Below, piece after piece: positions 1-7,223 of a DNA stretch of 21,148 nucleotides. Under the pieces are notes generated by a model that saw nothing but the letters and a program-made list of their open reading frames with translations, was not told the origin of the DNA and ran no database searches. Where the stretch lies: NCBI GenBank assembly GCA_904502015.1, contig CAJGEA010000015.1, positions 1 to 21,148 of the forward strand, given 5' to 3'. Numbering within the stretch: position 1 is the stretch's first letter; each line of letters opens with the position of its first letter. This DNA is from an uncultured Clostridia bacterium. GTDB lineage: Bacteria > Bacillota > Clostridia > Oscillospirales > CAG-272. The position numbers and the translations under genes are program-made.

Positions 1-2
1 AC

Positions 3-1271
3 ATGGGCATCGTCAACGGCACGAATCTCTACCGCTCGGTCAACAGCAGCGAGCCGCTGGAAGCCGAAATGCTACTGGACACGCTGGGTTATACCCGCGA
101 AGCTATGCGTGACTATCCCACCTATCTGGAGGGGCAGGACGAGGACGGTTGCTGGGTGACCGTGCGCGGCTGGGAGCATGAGCTATGGGGCTTATGCTAC
201 AACAAGGCACACGCCGTCCTGCATCATTACGAGCTGACGGGCGACCGTAATTTTCTGGAGCTTTACTATCCCCGCATGCTGGCCTCCACCCGCTTCAACC
301 ACGCGGGCCGACAAGCCACCGTTGCTGCCGCCGATCAAGGCATCATCCCGCCCTCGGCGCGAGGGCTGATGCCCCGCGGCATGGGCGACTTCGGTATGCA
401 GAACGGCGGCGATTACTACGGATATTTCTATCCCCACAACTGCCTTGCCATTGCCGCAGATGGGCTGACGCTCAAGGCGGCGCGCCTCCTTGGCCGCACC
501 GAGGACATCCCCTTTCTTACGCAGGCCTTTGACGAGGCGAAGGCGCATCTGCTCGCCTCCCTGCGCGCCCACCCCAAGGCAGAGGACGGTTACGCGCGTA
601 TCCCCGCCGTAGCCGACGCCCCCGACACATCCATCTACGGCTGCCTCTACGCCTGCTTCCCCTGCGACTTGATGGATGCCGACGATCCCCTCATGCAAGG
701 CACGGTCGGGTACGTGGAAAGTCAGAAAAAGAGCAGCGGCGGTCTTCCCAAGGGTACGGGATGGTTGAAGGACGGTCTATGGGTGGCGATGGCCCTCCAC
801 AATTTCTCCCGCGCCTACCTACGCATGGGTCTGTATCGAGAGGCACGCAGTTACCTCTACCCCGCCGTCAATCACGCTTCCCCGCTGGTCACTTGGTGCG
901 AGGAGCGCGGCGAGGAGCCGAATTCCCCCGTCAAAACGGGGGACGAGCAACATCTTTGGACGCCGTTATCGGTTTGCCAATATTTGGTGGATATGCTATT
1001 TTGGGAAAACGATAGCGAGATCCACCTGATGTCGGGCATCTGCCCCGAATGGTTCAGCGCGGACGCTACCGTGGGCATTACAGGACTCAGAACCTCCCTC
1101 GGACGTGTGGATATATCCCTCTCCCGTCACGGAGATACGTACACCTTCACCTTCTCCGCAGAGCGCCCCACCGAGAAGAAGCTGGTCCTTCATCTGCCCG
1201 ACGGGCAGGACGGCAACCGCCTCGTTCCCTTGACTGCCGCGCTCCGTATCGAGCGGAGCTTTCCCATATAA
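3..1271 (+). CDS. Probable (alpha/alpha)6-barrel glycosidase-like protein, 5'-truncated by window edge
   Basis: The frame is open from the first bases and ends at a TAA at 1269-1271. The ATG at base 3 has only two bases before it, so no ribosome site can be seen, and the gene most likely begins outside the window. The visible 422 residues are rich in aromatic residues and helices, with repeated Trp/Tyr/His/Asp-containing segments (for example around residues 50-75, 125-150 and 235-270), as in alpha/alpha-toroid sugar hydrolases. The last 80 or so residues look like a short beta-sandwich. I do not recognise the exact family and cannot name catalytic acids. It lies 54 bp upstream of a phosphoglucomutase on the same strand, which fits carbohydrate use. 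The product name is inference; that it is a real coding region is well supported by its length, composition and the matching downstream gene spacing. Confidence 0.6.
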   Translation: MGIVNGTNLYRSVNSSEPLEAEMLLDTLGYTREAMRDYPTYLEGQDEDGCWVTVRGWEHELWGLCYNKAHAVLHHYELTGDRNFLELYYPRMLASTRFNHAGRQATVAAADQGIIPPSARGLMPRGMGDFGMQNGGDYYGYFYPHNCLAIAADGLTLKAARLLGRTEDIPFLTQAFDEAKAHLLASLRAHPKAEDGYARIPAVADAPDTSIYGCLYACFPCDLMDADDPLMQGTVGYVESQKKSSGGLPKGTGWLKDGLWVAMALHNFSRAYLRMGLYREARSYLYPAVNHASPLVTWCEERGEEPNSPVKTGDEQHLWTPLSVCQYLVDMLFWENDSEIHLMSGICPEWFSADATVGITGLRTSLGRVDISLSRHGDTYTFTFSAERPTEKKLVLHLPDGQDGNRLVPLTAALRIERSFPI

Positions 1272-1325
1272 GCCCCCGCAAGCCTGATAGATTCAACAGA
1301 TAACACACAGAAAGGAAATACATCC

Positions 1326-3041
1326 ATGGACGCTTACCTCAACAACTACCATCGCTGGCTGAATTCCGACAAGCTTTCCGAAACCGAAAAGGCGGAGCTT
1401 TTGTCCATCAAGGACGACGACACCGAGATCCGTCTCCGCTTCACCGATTACCTCTCCTTCGGCACCGCCGGTCTGCGCGGAACCATGAAGGTAGGCATGA
1501 ACGCCATGAACGTTCACACCGTCGCCTACGCCACCCAGGCACTTGCCGAGCTGATCCGCGAGGAGGGACGCTGCGCGGACGGCGTTGCCATCGCCTACGA
1601 CAGCCGCAATAATTCCGAGCTATTCGCTAAGACGGCCGCCTCGGTGCTGGCCGCCGCCGACATTCCCGTATACATTTTCGACGAGCTTCGCCCCACCCCC
1701 GAGCTTTCCTTCGCCCTCCGCGAGCTGCATTGCGTGGCGGGTATCAACATCACCGCCTCCCACAACCCCAAGCAGTACAACGGCTACAAGGCGTACTGGG
1801 AAGACGGTGCTCAGCTCCCCCCCGAGCACGCCAACGTAGTAAGCGCCACCATGGCCAAGCTGGATATTTTTGACGACGTTCATACCGTCAGCTTCGAAGA
1901 GGCTCTGGCGGCAGGCAAGATCCACATTCTCGGCCACGAGATGGACGAGAAGTACCTTGCCTGCGTGCAGGCGCAGGCCGTCAACCCCAACGCTGTCACA
2001 GCCGTGGCCGATGACCTCAAGATCGTGTACTCTCCCCTCCACGGCACGGGCTACCGCCTCGTTCCCGAGGTGCTTCGCCGCATTGGCCTGCAACACCTCT
2101 ACACCGTACCCGAGCAGATGGTGATCGACGGCAACTTCCCCACCGTGGAAAAGCCCAACCCCGAATACCCCGCCGCCTTTACGTTGGGTATTGAAATCGC
2201 CAACAGCGTGGGCAGCGACCTCGTGATCGCCACCGACCCCGACGCCGACCGCGTGGGTGTCGTGACCCGTACCCCCGACGGCTCGTTTGCTACCATCACG
2301 GGCAACCAGATGGGCGCTCTCCTCCTGGACTACATTCTCACCGCCTACGAGGAGACCGGCACCATGCCCGAGATCCCCTTCGCCGTCAAGACCATCGTAA
2401 CCACCGAGCTGGCCGCCAAGATCTGCGCCGCTCACAACGTCAAGATGCACAACGTGCTGACGGGCTTCAAATTCATCGGTGAGGTCATCAAGGATTACGA
2501 GCAGAAGGGCTACGGCACCTTCGTTCTGGGCTTTGAGGAGAGCTACGGCTACCTCAAGGGCACCTATGCCCGCGACAAGGATGCCGTGGTTGCCGCTATG
2601 CTCATCTGCGAGATGACCGCCTACTACAAGGCGAAGGGCATGACCCTCTCCGACGCGCTGGACGGGCTGTACGAGCGCTACGGCTACTGCTTCGAGGCCA
2701 ACGTGGAAATCTACATGGAGGGTCTGGAGGGCCCCGCCCGTATGGCCGCCAAGATGGATGCCCTGCGCAATCCGCCTCCTGCCGAGATCGCGGGCTGCCG
2801 CGTCGTCCGCTTCGGCGACTATCAGGCGCAGACCATCACCGATTGCGCAAGCGGTCAGGTCGAGTCCACCAACCTCCCGAAATCCAACGTACTGGCCTTC
2901 ACCCTGGACAACGGTGACGTAATCGTGGCTCGTCCCTCGGGAACCGAGCCCAAGATCAAGTTCTACTTCATGCTGGCGGGAAGCGATCGCGCCGAAACCG
3001 AGGCCAAGATGGCTACCTACCGCGCATCTCTTGGCGTTTGA
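1326..3041 (+). CDS. Phospho-sugar mutase (phosphoglucomutase/phosphomannomutase family)
   Basis: A 571-residue cytoplasmic enzyme of the alpha-D-phosphohexomutase superfamily, expected to interconvert hexose 1-phosphate and 6-phosphate. All four family signatures are visible in order. The phosphoserine loop TASHNP is at residues 143-148, with Ser145 as the phosphate carrier. The metal loop DPDADR is at 304-309, with Asp304, Asp306 and Asp308 binding Mg2+. The sugar-binding loop GFEESYGYL is at 402-410. The phosphate-binding loop RPSGTEPK starts near 536. The length matches the 550-600-residue Firmicutes PgcA-type enzymes and exceeds the ~450-residue ManB/GlmM types. The start is supported by AGAAAGGAAA a few bases upstream. 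It probably follows the glycosidase-like gene in one transcript and ends before two hairpins. Glucose versus mannose preference cannot be read from the sequence. It could supply glucose 1-phosphate for glycan or storage polymer synthesis. Confidence 0.93.
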   Translation: MDAYLNNYHRWLNSDKLSETEKAELLSIKDDDTEIRLRFTDYLSFGTAGLRGTMKVGMNAMNVHTVAYATQALAELIREEGRCADGVAIAYDSRNNSELFAKTAASVLAAADIPVYIFDELRPTPELSFALRELHCVAGINITASHNPKQYNGYKAYWEDGAQLPPEHANVVSATMAKLDIFDDVHTVSFEEALAAGKIHILGHEMDEKYLACVQAQAVNPNAVTAVADDLKIVYSPLHGTGYRLVPEVLRRIGLQHLYTVPEQMVIDGNFPTVEKPNPEYPAAFTLGIEIANSVGSDLVIATDPDADRVGVVTRTPDGSFATITGNQMGALLLDYILTAYEETGTMPEIPFAVKTIVTTELAAKICAAHNVKMHNVLTGFKFIGEVIKDYEQKGYGTFVLGFEESYGYLKGTYARDKDAVVAAMLICEMTAYYKAKGMTLSDALDGLYERYGYCFEANVEIYMEGLEGPARMAAKMDALRNPPPAEIAGCRVVRFGDYQAQTITDCASGQVESTNLPKSNVLAFTLDNGDVIVARPSGTEPKIKFYFMLAGSDRAETEAKMATYRASLGV

Positions 3042-3073
3042 TCCCGTTTCCCTACCCTATCCCATCAGCAGCA

Positions 3074-3107
3074 ACGCCCCCGACAGCCGAATGGCTGTCG
3101 GGGGCGT
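3074..3107 (+). terminator. 15-bp perfect hairpin after the phospho-sugar mutase
   Basis: The arms at 3074-3088 and 3093-3107 pair perfectly (15 bp) around a GAAT loop, 33 bp after the stop codon of the mutase gene. Neither strand shows a good U-tract after it, so its use as an intrinsic terminator is inferred from position between convergent genes. Its 3' arm plus flank contains CGGGGGCGTGT, also found in the hairpin at 19973-20007. Confidence 0.6.
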
Positions 3108-3121
3108 GTCGTCCCTCCAAA

Positions 3122-3162
3122 GCACAAGGACACCGCCGAGCGTATCGGCGGTGTCCTTGTGC
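3122..3162 (-). terminator. 18-bp perfect hairpin after the zinc-ribbon gene
   Basis: The arms GCACAAGGACACCGCCGA (3122-3139) and their exact complement at 3145-3162 enclose a 5-nt loop. The hairpin starts 24 bp after the stop codon of the minus-strand zinc-ribbon gene. On the minus strand it is followed by only three Ts, so it is a strong stem with a weak U-tract. With the neighbouring hairpin it probably insulates the convergent genes in both directions. Confidence 0.6.
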
Positions 3163-3186
3163 AAACGCGTAGACGATGTATCCGAA

Positions 3187-3465
3187 TCAGTTATTTCTGT
3201 TCTGGAAGCACTCGCTGCAGTAAACAGGGCGGTCATTGTGAGGCTCGAAGGGAACCTTGCACTCCTTGCCACAGTTAGCGCAAACAGCGTCAAACATCTG
3301 GCGCTCAGTGGCCTGGCCACGGCTTGCCTTGCGTGCAGCACGGCAATCACGGCATCTCTGGGGCTCGTTGGTAAAGCCCTTCTCAGCATAGAACTCCTGC
3401 TCGCTGGCAGAAAAAACGAATTCGCGTCCGCAATCCTTGCAGACCAGTGTCTTGTCAGTGTACAT
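3187..3465 (-). CDS. Small zinc-ribbon protein with CxxC-x17-CxxC motif
   Basis: A 92-residue protein with four CxxC pairs: Cys9/12, Cys38/41, Cys62/65 and Cys83/86. Exactly 17 residues separate Cys65 and Cys83, giving the CxxC-x17-CxxC pattern; the first half resembles the zf-trcl type probable zinc-binding domain. The cysteines suggest two zinc sites in a soluble cytoplasmic protein. Proteins with this architecture are widespread in Clostridia but lack an assigned function; nucleic acid binding is only a guess. AGAGGT lies 6 bp before the ATG, and a consensus sigma-A promoter lies 45 bp upstream. It follows ftsZ on the same strand but appears to be its own transcription unit. The last residues are Asn/Arg-rich with no other domain. 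Confidence 0.85.
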   Translation of the reverse strand: MYTDKTLVCKDCGREFVFSASEQEFYAEKGFTNEPQRCRDCRAARKASRGQATERQMFDAVCANCGKECKVPFEPHNDRPVYCSECFQNRNN

Positions 3466-3510
3466 GTGATACCTCTAATTCTTTTTGTGCATTTCCTGCA
3501 CATTAGTAAT

Positions 3511-3539
3511 ATTATACCGCGGTGTCCGAGATTTGTCAA
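3511..3539 (-). promoter_or_regulatory. Consensus sigma-A promoter of the zinc-ribbon gene
   Basis: On the minus strand TTGACA (3534-3539), a 17-bp spacer and TATAAT (3511-3516) are perfect matches to both consensus hexamers. The start codon is 45 bp downstream. This implies strong constitutive expression of the zinc-ribbon gene, independent of ftsZ. Confidence 0.85.
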
Positions 3540-3611
3540 CCCCTATTTGGAATTTTTCGTGAATTATTTTCGTTCTGTAATGACAAAACATTCACTCTTT
3601 CAACACAAACC

Positions 3612-3626
3612 GGTGCTCAGGGCACC
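3612..3626 (-). terminator. Weak hairpin after ftsZ
   Basis: GGTGC/GCACC arms with a 5-nt loop, 7 bp after the ftsZ stop on the minus strand, followed by GGTTTGTGTT. The stem is short and the U-tract interrupted, so terminator function is tentative. Confidence 0.3.
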
Positions 3627-3633
3627 TAAAAGA

Positions 3634-4800
3634 TCAGCGAATGCTCTTCTTTCTGCTCTTTACGGTCATGAAATCGCTCATAAGCTGATCCAACTCGGTG
3701 TCTACCGCAGAGCGGGCGGGCTTACGGGCAGGAACGGTCTCCACCACGGCAGGGGCGGGAGCGGGCTTGGGCTGCGTGCGCACGACGGGATCCATATCCT
3801 TGGCAACGGGAGCTGCGACGGTCTTTTGGGCGGCAGCCTGATCGTTATCAAAGCCGGTGGCGATAATGGTAATGCGGATCTCATCCTCCAGCTCGTCATC
3901 ATAGGCAACACCCCAGATGAAGTTCACGTCGGGAGATGCCTCCTCGGCAACCAAATTGGAAGCAACGGTCGTATCCTCCAGACTGATATCGTTCGGAGCG
4001 GTAATGCACATCAGAATGCCGTGTGCGCCCGCAATGGAGGACTCCAGAAGGGGGCTGGCGATGGCAGCCTTGGCGGCCTGCTCTGCCTTATCCTTGCCCG
4101 TAGCACTACCAATACCCATGTGAGCGTAACCGGCATTTTTCATGACCGCGGTTACGTCAGCAAAGTCAAGGTTGATAAAGCCAAGGCCGTTGATCAGGTC
4201 GGAAATGCTCTGCGTACCGCGGGACAGTACGCTATCCGCGATCTCAAAGGCGTTCTTCAGGGTGATGCGGGTATCCGTAACCTGCTTGAGACGGTCGTTG
4301 GGGATCACCACAAGGGAGTCCACATACTTGCTCAGCTCGTCAATACCTGCCAGAGCCTGATCCATACGGCGCTTGCCCTCAAAGGAGAAGGGCTTGGTAA
4401 CGATACCTACGGTGAGGATATCCATCTCGTGAGCGATACGTGCCACAACGGGAGCAGCACCCGTACCCGTACCGCCACCCATACCTGCGGTAATGAACAC
4501 CATATCGGTGCCTGCGAGCATCTCCTTGATTTCCTCAATGGACTCCTCAGCGGCGCGCGCGCCGATCTGGGGGTTGGCGCCTGCGCCAAAGCCCTTGGTC
4601 AGCTTCTCGCCAATGACAAGCTGAGTGCCTGCATCGGAGTTGCGAAGAACCTGTCTGTCGGTGTTGATGGTAACGAACTCTACACCGCGAATATTGGATG
4701 CGATCATGCGGTTTACGGCATTATTACCGCCGCCGCCGACGCCAATCACCTTTATGTTGACACCGGACACGTAGCTGTTATCGTGTTCAAAAGTTATCAT
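3634..4800 (-). CDS. ftsZ: Cell division protein FtsZ
   Basis: Tubulin-like GTPase that polymerises at midcell and recruits the divisome. The preferred start at 4800 gives 388 residues and has GGGAGGA nine bases upstream; an in-frame ATG at 4839 exists but has no better site. Visible landmarks are the glycine-rich GVGGGGNNAVNRM near residue 20-32, NTDRQ at 46-50, the tubulin signature GGGTGTG at 108-114, NDRLKQV near 168-174, and the T7 loop NLDFAD at 210-215 that completes the neighbour's GTPase site. The globular domain ends near 320 and is followed by an Ala/Pro-rich linker. The extreme C-terminus reads ELDQLMSDFMTVKSRKKSIR: basic, but without the usual proline-containing IPxFLR-like core that binds FtsA, SepF or ZipA. 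No ftsA is adjacent. ftsZ has its own AT-rich upstream region behind a terminator-like hairpin. Identification is certain; the effect of the odd tail is inference. Confidence 0.98.
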   Translation of the reverse strand: MITFEHDNSYVSGVNIKVIGVGGGGNNAVNRMIASNIRGVEFVTINTDRQVLRNSDAGTQLVIGEKLTKGFGAGANPQIGARAAEESIEEIKEMLAGTDMVFITAGMGGGTGTGAAPVVARIAHEMDILTVGIVTKPFSFEGKRRMDQALAGIDELSKYVDSLVVIPNDRLKQVTDTRITLKNAFEIADSVLSRGTQSISDLINGLGFINLDFADVTAVMKNAGYAHMGIGSATGKDKAEQAAKAAIASPLLESSIAGAHGILMCITAPNDISLEDTTVASNLVAEEASPDVNFIWGVAYDDELEDEIRITIIATGFDNDQAAAQKTVAAPVAKDMDPVVRTQPKPAPAPAVVETVPARKPARSAVDTELDQLMSDFMTVKSRKKSIR

Positions 4801-4893
4801 GTTGACAATCCTCCCGTTTTTCATACAAGCATACCGCAAGCCCTTTCCGACAGGCCAAGGTTGCGGTAGCGCACCATAAATTTATACATCTAT

Positions 4894-4922
4894 ATAATAT
4901 ACTTTTTTCGCCAAAAATGCAA
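4894..4922 (-). promoter_or_regulatory. Candidate ftsZ promoter
   Basis: On the minus strand TTGCAT (4917-4922), a 17-bp spacer and TATTAT (4894-4899) lie in a very AT-rich gap 94 bp before the ftsZ start. The -10 box is good and the -35 box weak. Its position just after the ftsQ hairpin supports separate ftsZ transcription. Confidence 0.4.
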
Positions 4923-4979
4923 TAGATTTTTGAATATTTTTTAAAAAAATTTACATATCTTTTTTGACAAAAAACGCAA

Positions 4980-5015
4980 GGTTAGCCCGGCGCCCCTAAG
5001 GGCCCAAGGCTAACC
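4980..5015 (-). terminator. Terminator-like hairpin overlapping the ftsQ stop codon
   Basis: GGTTAGCC (4980-4987) pairs with GGCTAACC (5008-5015), with further GC pairing possible inside. On the minus strand the stem is followed by TTGCG and six Ts. The hairpin includes the ftsQ TAG at 5010-5012. The displaced U-tract makes partial read-through possible. Confidence 0.55.
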
Positions 5016-5996
5016 CTGCATAGGTGATGCCCAATCGGGCAATTCAATCTGCAGTCCCTCGCGGTAGGTACTGCGCTTGGGATCGGACACATCCAGCCGC
5101 GCCGGGAGATCACCCGTTCCGCTGTTTTCGCTCAGAACGCGGCCTGCGAGTTCGATCTTTCGATCCAACTCGTCCATAGTGCCAAAGCAGACCTGCACGC
5201 GGCCGTCCAGCACGATCCACAGATCGTATCGGTCCGCCGTTTCCATACCATCCGCCCGTCCTCCGAACGCGGACTCGATGGCAGCCACAAACTCAAGGAC
5301 GTAGGCGTATTCCTCCTTGGGCTCGGCGGTCTCAAGCTCGTAGGTCACCTGCTCCTCGGGAACACTTTCGGGGACATAAGGCAAATACTGATAGGTCAGC
5401 TTTTGCCCCACCCGCACACGCGCCTCCTCCGGCAATCCGATGTAGAGCGCCCCTACACGGCGCGCCTCGTCGGGGGTCGCAAATACACCCAGCACGCGGA
5501 GGCTCTCACCCGATATCAGATAATAATTCCGATGGTAGCACGTATAGTAAACCTTCTCCTCCTCGGTAGCGCGGATTTCCAGCTCTCCGTTCAGATGCCT
5601 GCGCACCTTGACGGTTTTGAGCAAGGGCAAGGCTTCCTTGAGCCGCTTTGAAACATCGGCGGCATCAAAGCTGAGCATAGCCTCCCCCGCCTCAACGCCC
5701 GACAAGCGTATCAAAGTGTCCGCCGTATAGTAACTCCCGTCCTTTGACGTCACGGTATCGACTCTCCATAGCTCGCTGAGCAGCAAAAGACCAACGCACA
5801 AAAGGATGATTGCCAGCGAACACAGCACGAGCTTGGTCAGCCAACCCGCACGCGGTTTTGTCGCCTTATGCGGCTTACGGCTACCGAAAAACGAAGCGTC
5901 CCGCCCGAATTTTTCAGAAAAGGAGCGTGGCTTTTGGGCGCGAAAAAAATCTCGCACTCCTGCGGCGGCATTTTGAACGGTCGACTTGATTTTCAC
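5010..5996 (-). CDS. ftsQ: Cell division protein FtsQ/DivIB
   Basis: A 328-residue bitopic divisome protein. Residues 1-52 are a basic cytoplasmic tail, residues 53-74 a single membrane helix (LVLCSLAIILLCVGLLLLSEL), and the rest is outside the cell. The first extracellular part (about 76-145: WRVDTVTSKDGSYYTADTLI, then the VRRHLNGELEIRATE strand pair) has the POTRA pattern of FtsQ/DivIB, followed by a beta-domain and a short acidic tail. It links FtsL/DivIC-type proteins to FtsW and the PBP. The start is a GTG with AAAAGGA about 10 bases upstream. It begins 36 bp after murG and is last before the ftsZ hairpin, the usual place of divIB in Firmicutes. Sequence conservation is low, so the call rests on topology, POTRA-like order and position. 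Confidence 0.88.
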   Translation of the reverse strand: MKIKSTVQNAAAGVRDFFRAQKPRSFSEKFGRDASFFGSRKPHKATKPRAGWLTKLVLCSLAIILLCVGLLLLSELWRVDTVTSKDGSYYTADTLIRLSGVEAGEAMLSFDAADVSKRLKEALPLLKTVKVRRHLNGELEIRATEEEKVYYTCYHRNYYLISGESLRVLGVFATPDEARRVGALYIGLPEEARVRVGQKLTYQYLPYVPESVPEEQVTYELETAEPKEEYAYVLEFVAAIESAFGGRADGMETADRYDLWIVLDGRVQVCFGTMDELDRKIELAGRVLSENSGTGDLPARLDVSDPKRSTYREGLQIELPDWASPMQG

Positions 5997-6032
5997 GGTT
6001 TCACATCCTTTTGGAAGGTTTATGGTTTTTCG

Positions 6033-7166
6033 TCAGGAGCGGCACAAATCGGTCAGGATCGCGCAAATCCGCTCGTTGGCGTCGGGCATGGCAAATTTTT
6101 CACGGATGGTGGTTTCCATGAGCGTTCGCGCCCCGGGATCGGCCATCAGGCCGCGTACTTCGCGCTCCAGCGCACCCGTAGCCAGGGTATGCTCCTCCAC
6201 GCACCGCGCCGCGCCCTCGCGAACCAGCGCCATAGCGTTCTTGAGCTGATGCTGTGCCGCCACGTAGGGGGACGGAATGAAAATAGCCGCCTTGCCAAGC
6301 AGGGACAACTCGGATATGGACATCGCCCCCGCGCGGGAGATCACAAGATCCGCCGCCGCCATCTGCCGCGGCATATCGTAAATGTATTCGGTGAGTTGAA
6401 TGTTCCTTTGCGCCTCATCGGGGATGGCGTCCCACGCTTCGCGGATGCGGGCGTAGTCCCGCTTCCCTGCTGCGTGCAGGAGCTTTACGTGCTCATTCCC
6501 TTCTGCGGCCAGCGAGGCCGCCAGCTTCACCACGGCGTCGTTGACGTATTCCGCGCCCAGACTGCCGCCGAAGGACAGAATGTAGATGTCACTGTCGGAA
6601 AATCCCAGTTCACTCCGCGCTGCGGCGCGTGAGTAGCGGGAGAAGCCCGGCATCATAGGGTTGCCCACGCGGATGACGTGCTCCGGTTGCGCGTGCTTTC
6701 TCATCATGTCAGCCGTGGCCTCAAAATTGACCAGCACGTGGTCTGCCCCTTTGGCCAGCTTCATAATGGCCTTGCCGGGAATGGCATTGGACTCGTGGAT
6801 CACCGTGGGGATGCCCTGTGCGATGCCCACGCGGCACAGCGGCCAGCAGGCGTAGCCTCCCGTACCCACGATGAGATCGGGGTGAAATTCCCTCACGATC
6901 TGTGCGGCTTCCCTTTTCGCCCGGATCATATAGTAGGGGAGCTTGAGATTGGCGGGCATAAATATGGGGCGCACCATGCCCCGAATGTGAACCGTGCGCA
7001 GGGGGTAGCCCGCACGCGGCACCAGATCGTTCGCTTTATCCCGTGCCCCATCCGAGGCAACGAATGCGATCTCGGCATCGGGGTGTAGGTCTTTCATCGC
7101 GGCGGCGATAGCCAGGGCGGGATTGACGTGTCCCGCCGTGCCGCCGCCCGTAAACAGTATACGCAT
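6033..7166 (-). CDS. murG: UDP-GlcNAc transferase MurG (lipid II synthesis)
   Basis: GT28-family enzyme that adds GlcNAc from UDP-GlcNAc to lipid I on the inner face of the membrane, giving lipid II. The 377 residues are close to the family length of about 355-370. The N-terminal glycine loop GGGTAGHVNPALA is at residues 7-19, with the conserved His. The C-terminal UDP-GlcNAc site is visible as SRAGAMSISEL followed by IPSPYVAAQHQLKNA. GGGAGG sits 5 bases before the ATG. It lies between ftsW (57 bp upstream) and ftsQ. Note GGGTAGH instead of the more frequent GGGTGGH; Ala at this position is tolerated in the family. Confident assignment. Confidence 0.97.
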   Translation of the reverse strand: MRILFTGGGTAGHVNPALAIAAAMKDLHPDAEIAFVASDGARDKANDLVPRAGYPLRTVHIRGMVRPIFMPANLKLPYYMIRAKREAAQIVREFHPDLIVGTGGYACWPLCRVGIAQGIPTVIHESNAIPGKAIMKLAKGADHVLVNFEATADMMRKHAQPEHVIRVGNPMMPGFSRYSRAAARSELGFSDSDIYILSFGGSLGAEYVNDAVVKLAASLAAEGNEHVKLLHAAGKRDYARIREAWDAIPDEAQRNIQLTEYIYDMPRQMAAADLVISRAGAMSISELSLLGKAAIFIPSPYVAAQHQLKNAMALVREGAARCVEEHTLATGALEREVRGLMADPGARTLMETTIREKFAMPDANERICAILTDLCRS

Positions 7167-7223
7167 AGTTACCTCCCAAAGAAAATCATGGTTTCCCTAC
7201 CGTGTCAGGAGCGCGTTAAGCGC

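Noticed and set aside
3031..4869. A 612-codon open frame on the + strand opposite ftsZ and the zinc-ribbon gene
   Set aside because: It lies antisense to two clearly identified genes, has no ribosome site or family motifs, and runs through both intergenic hairpins. It is a by-product of codon bias.
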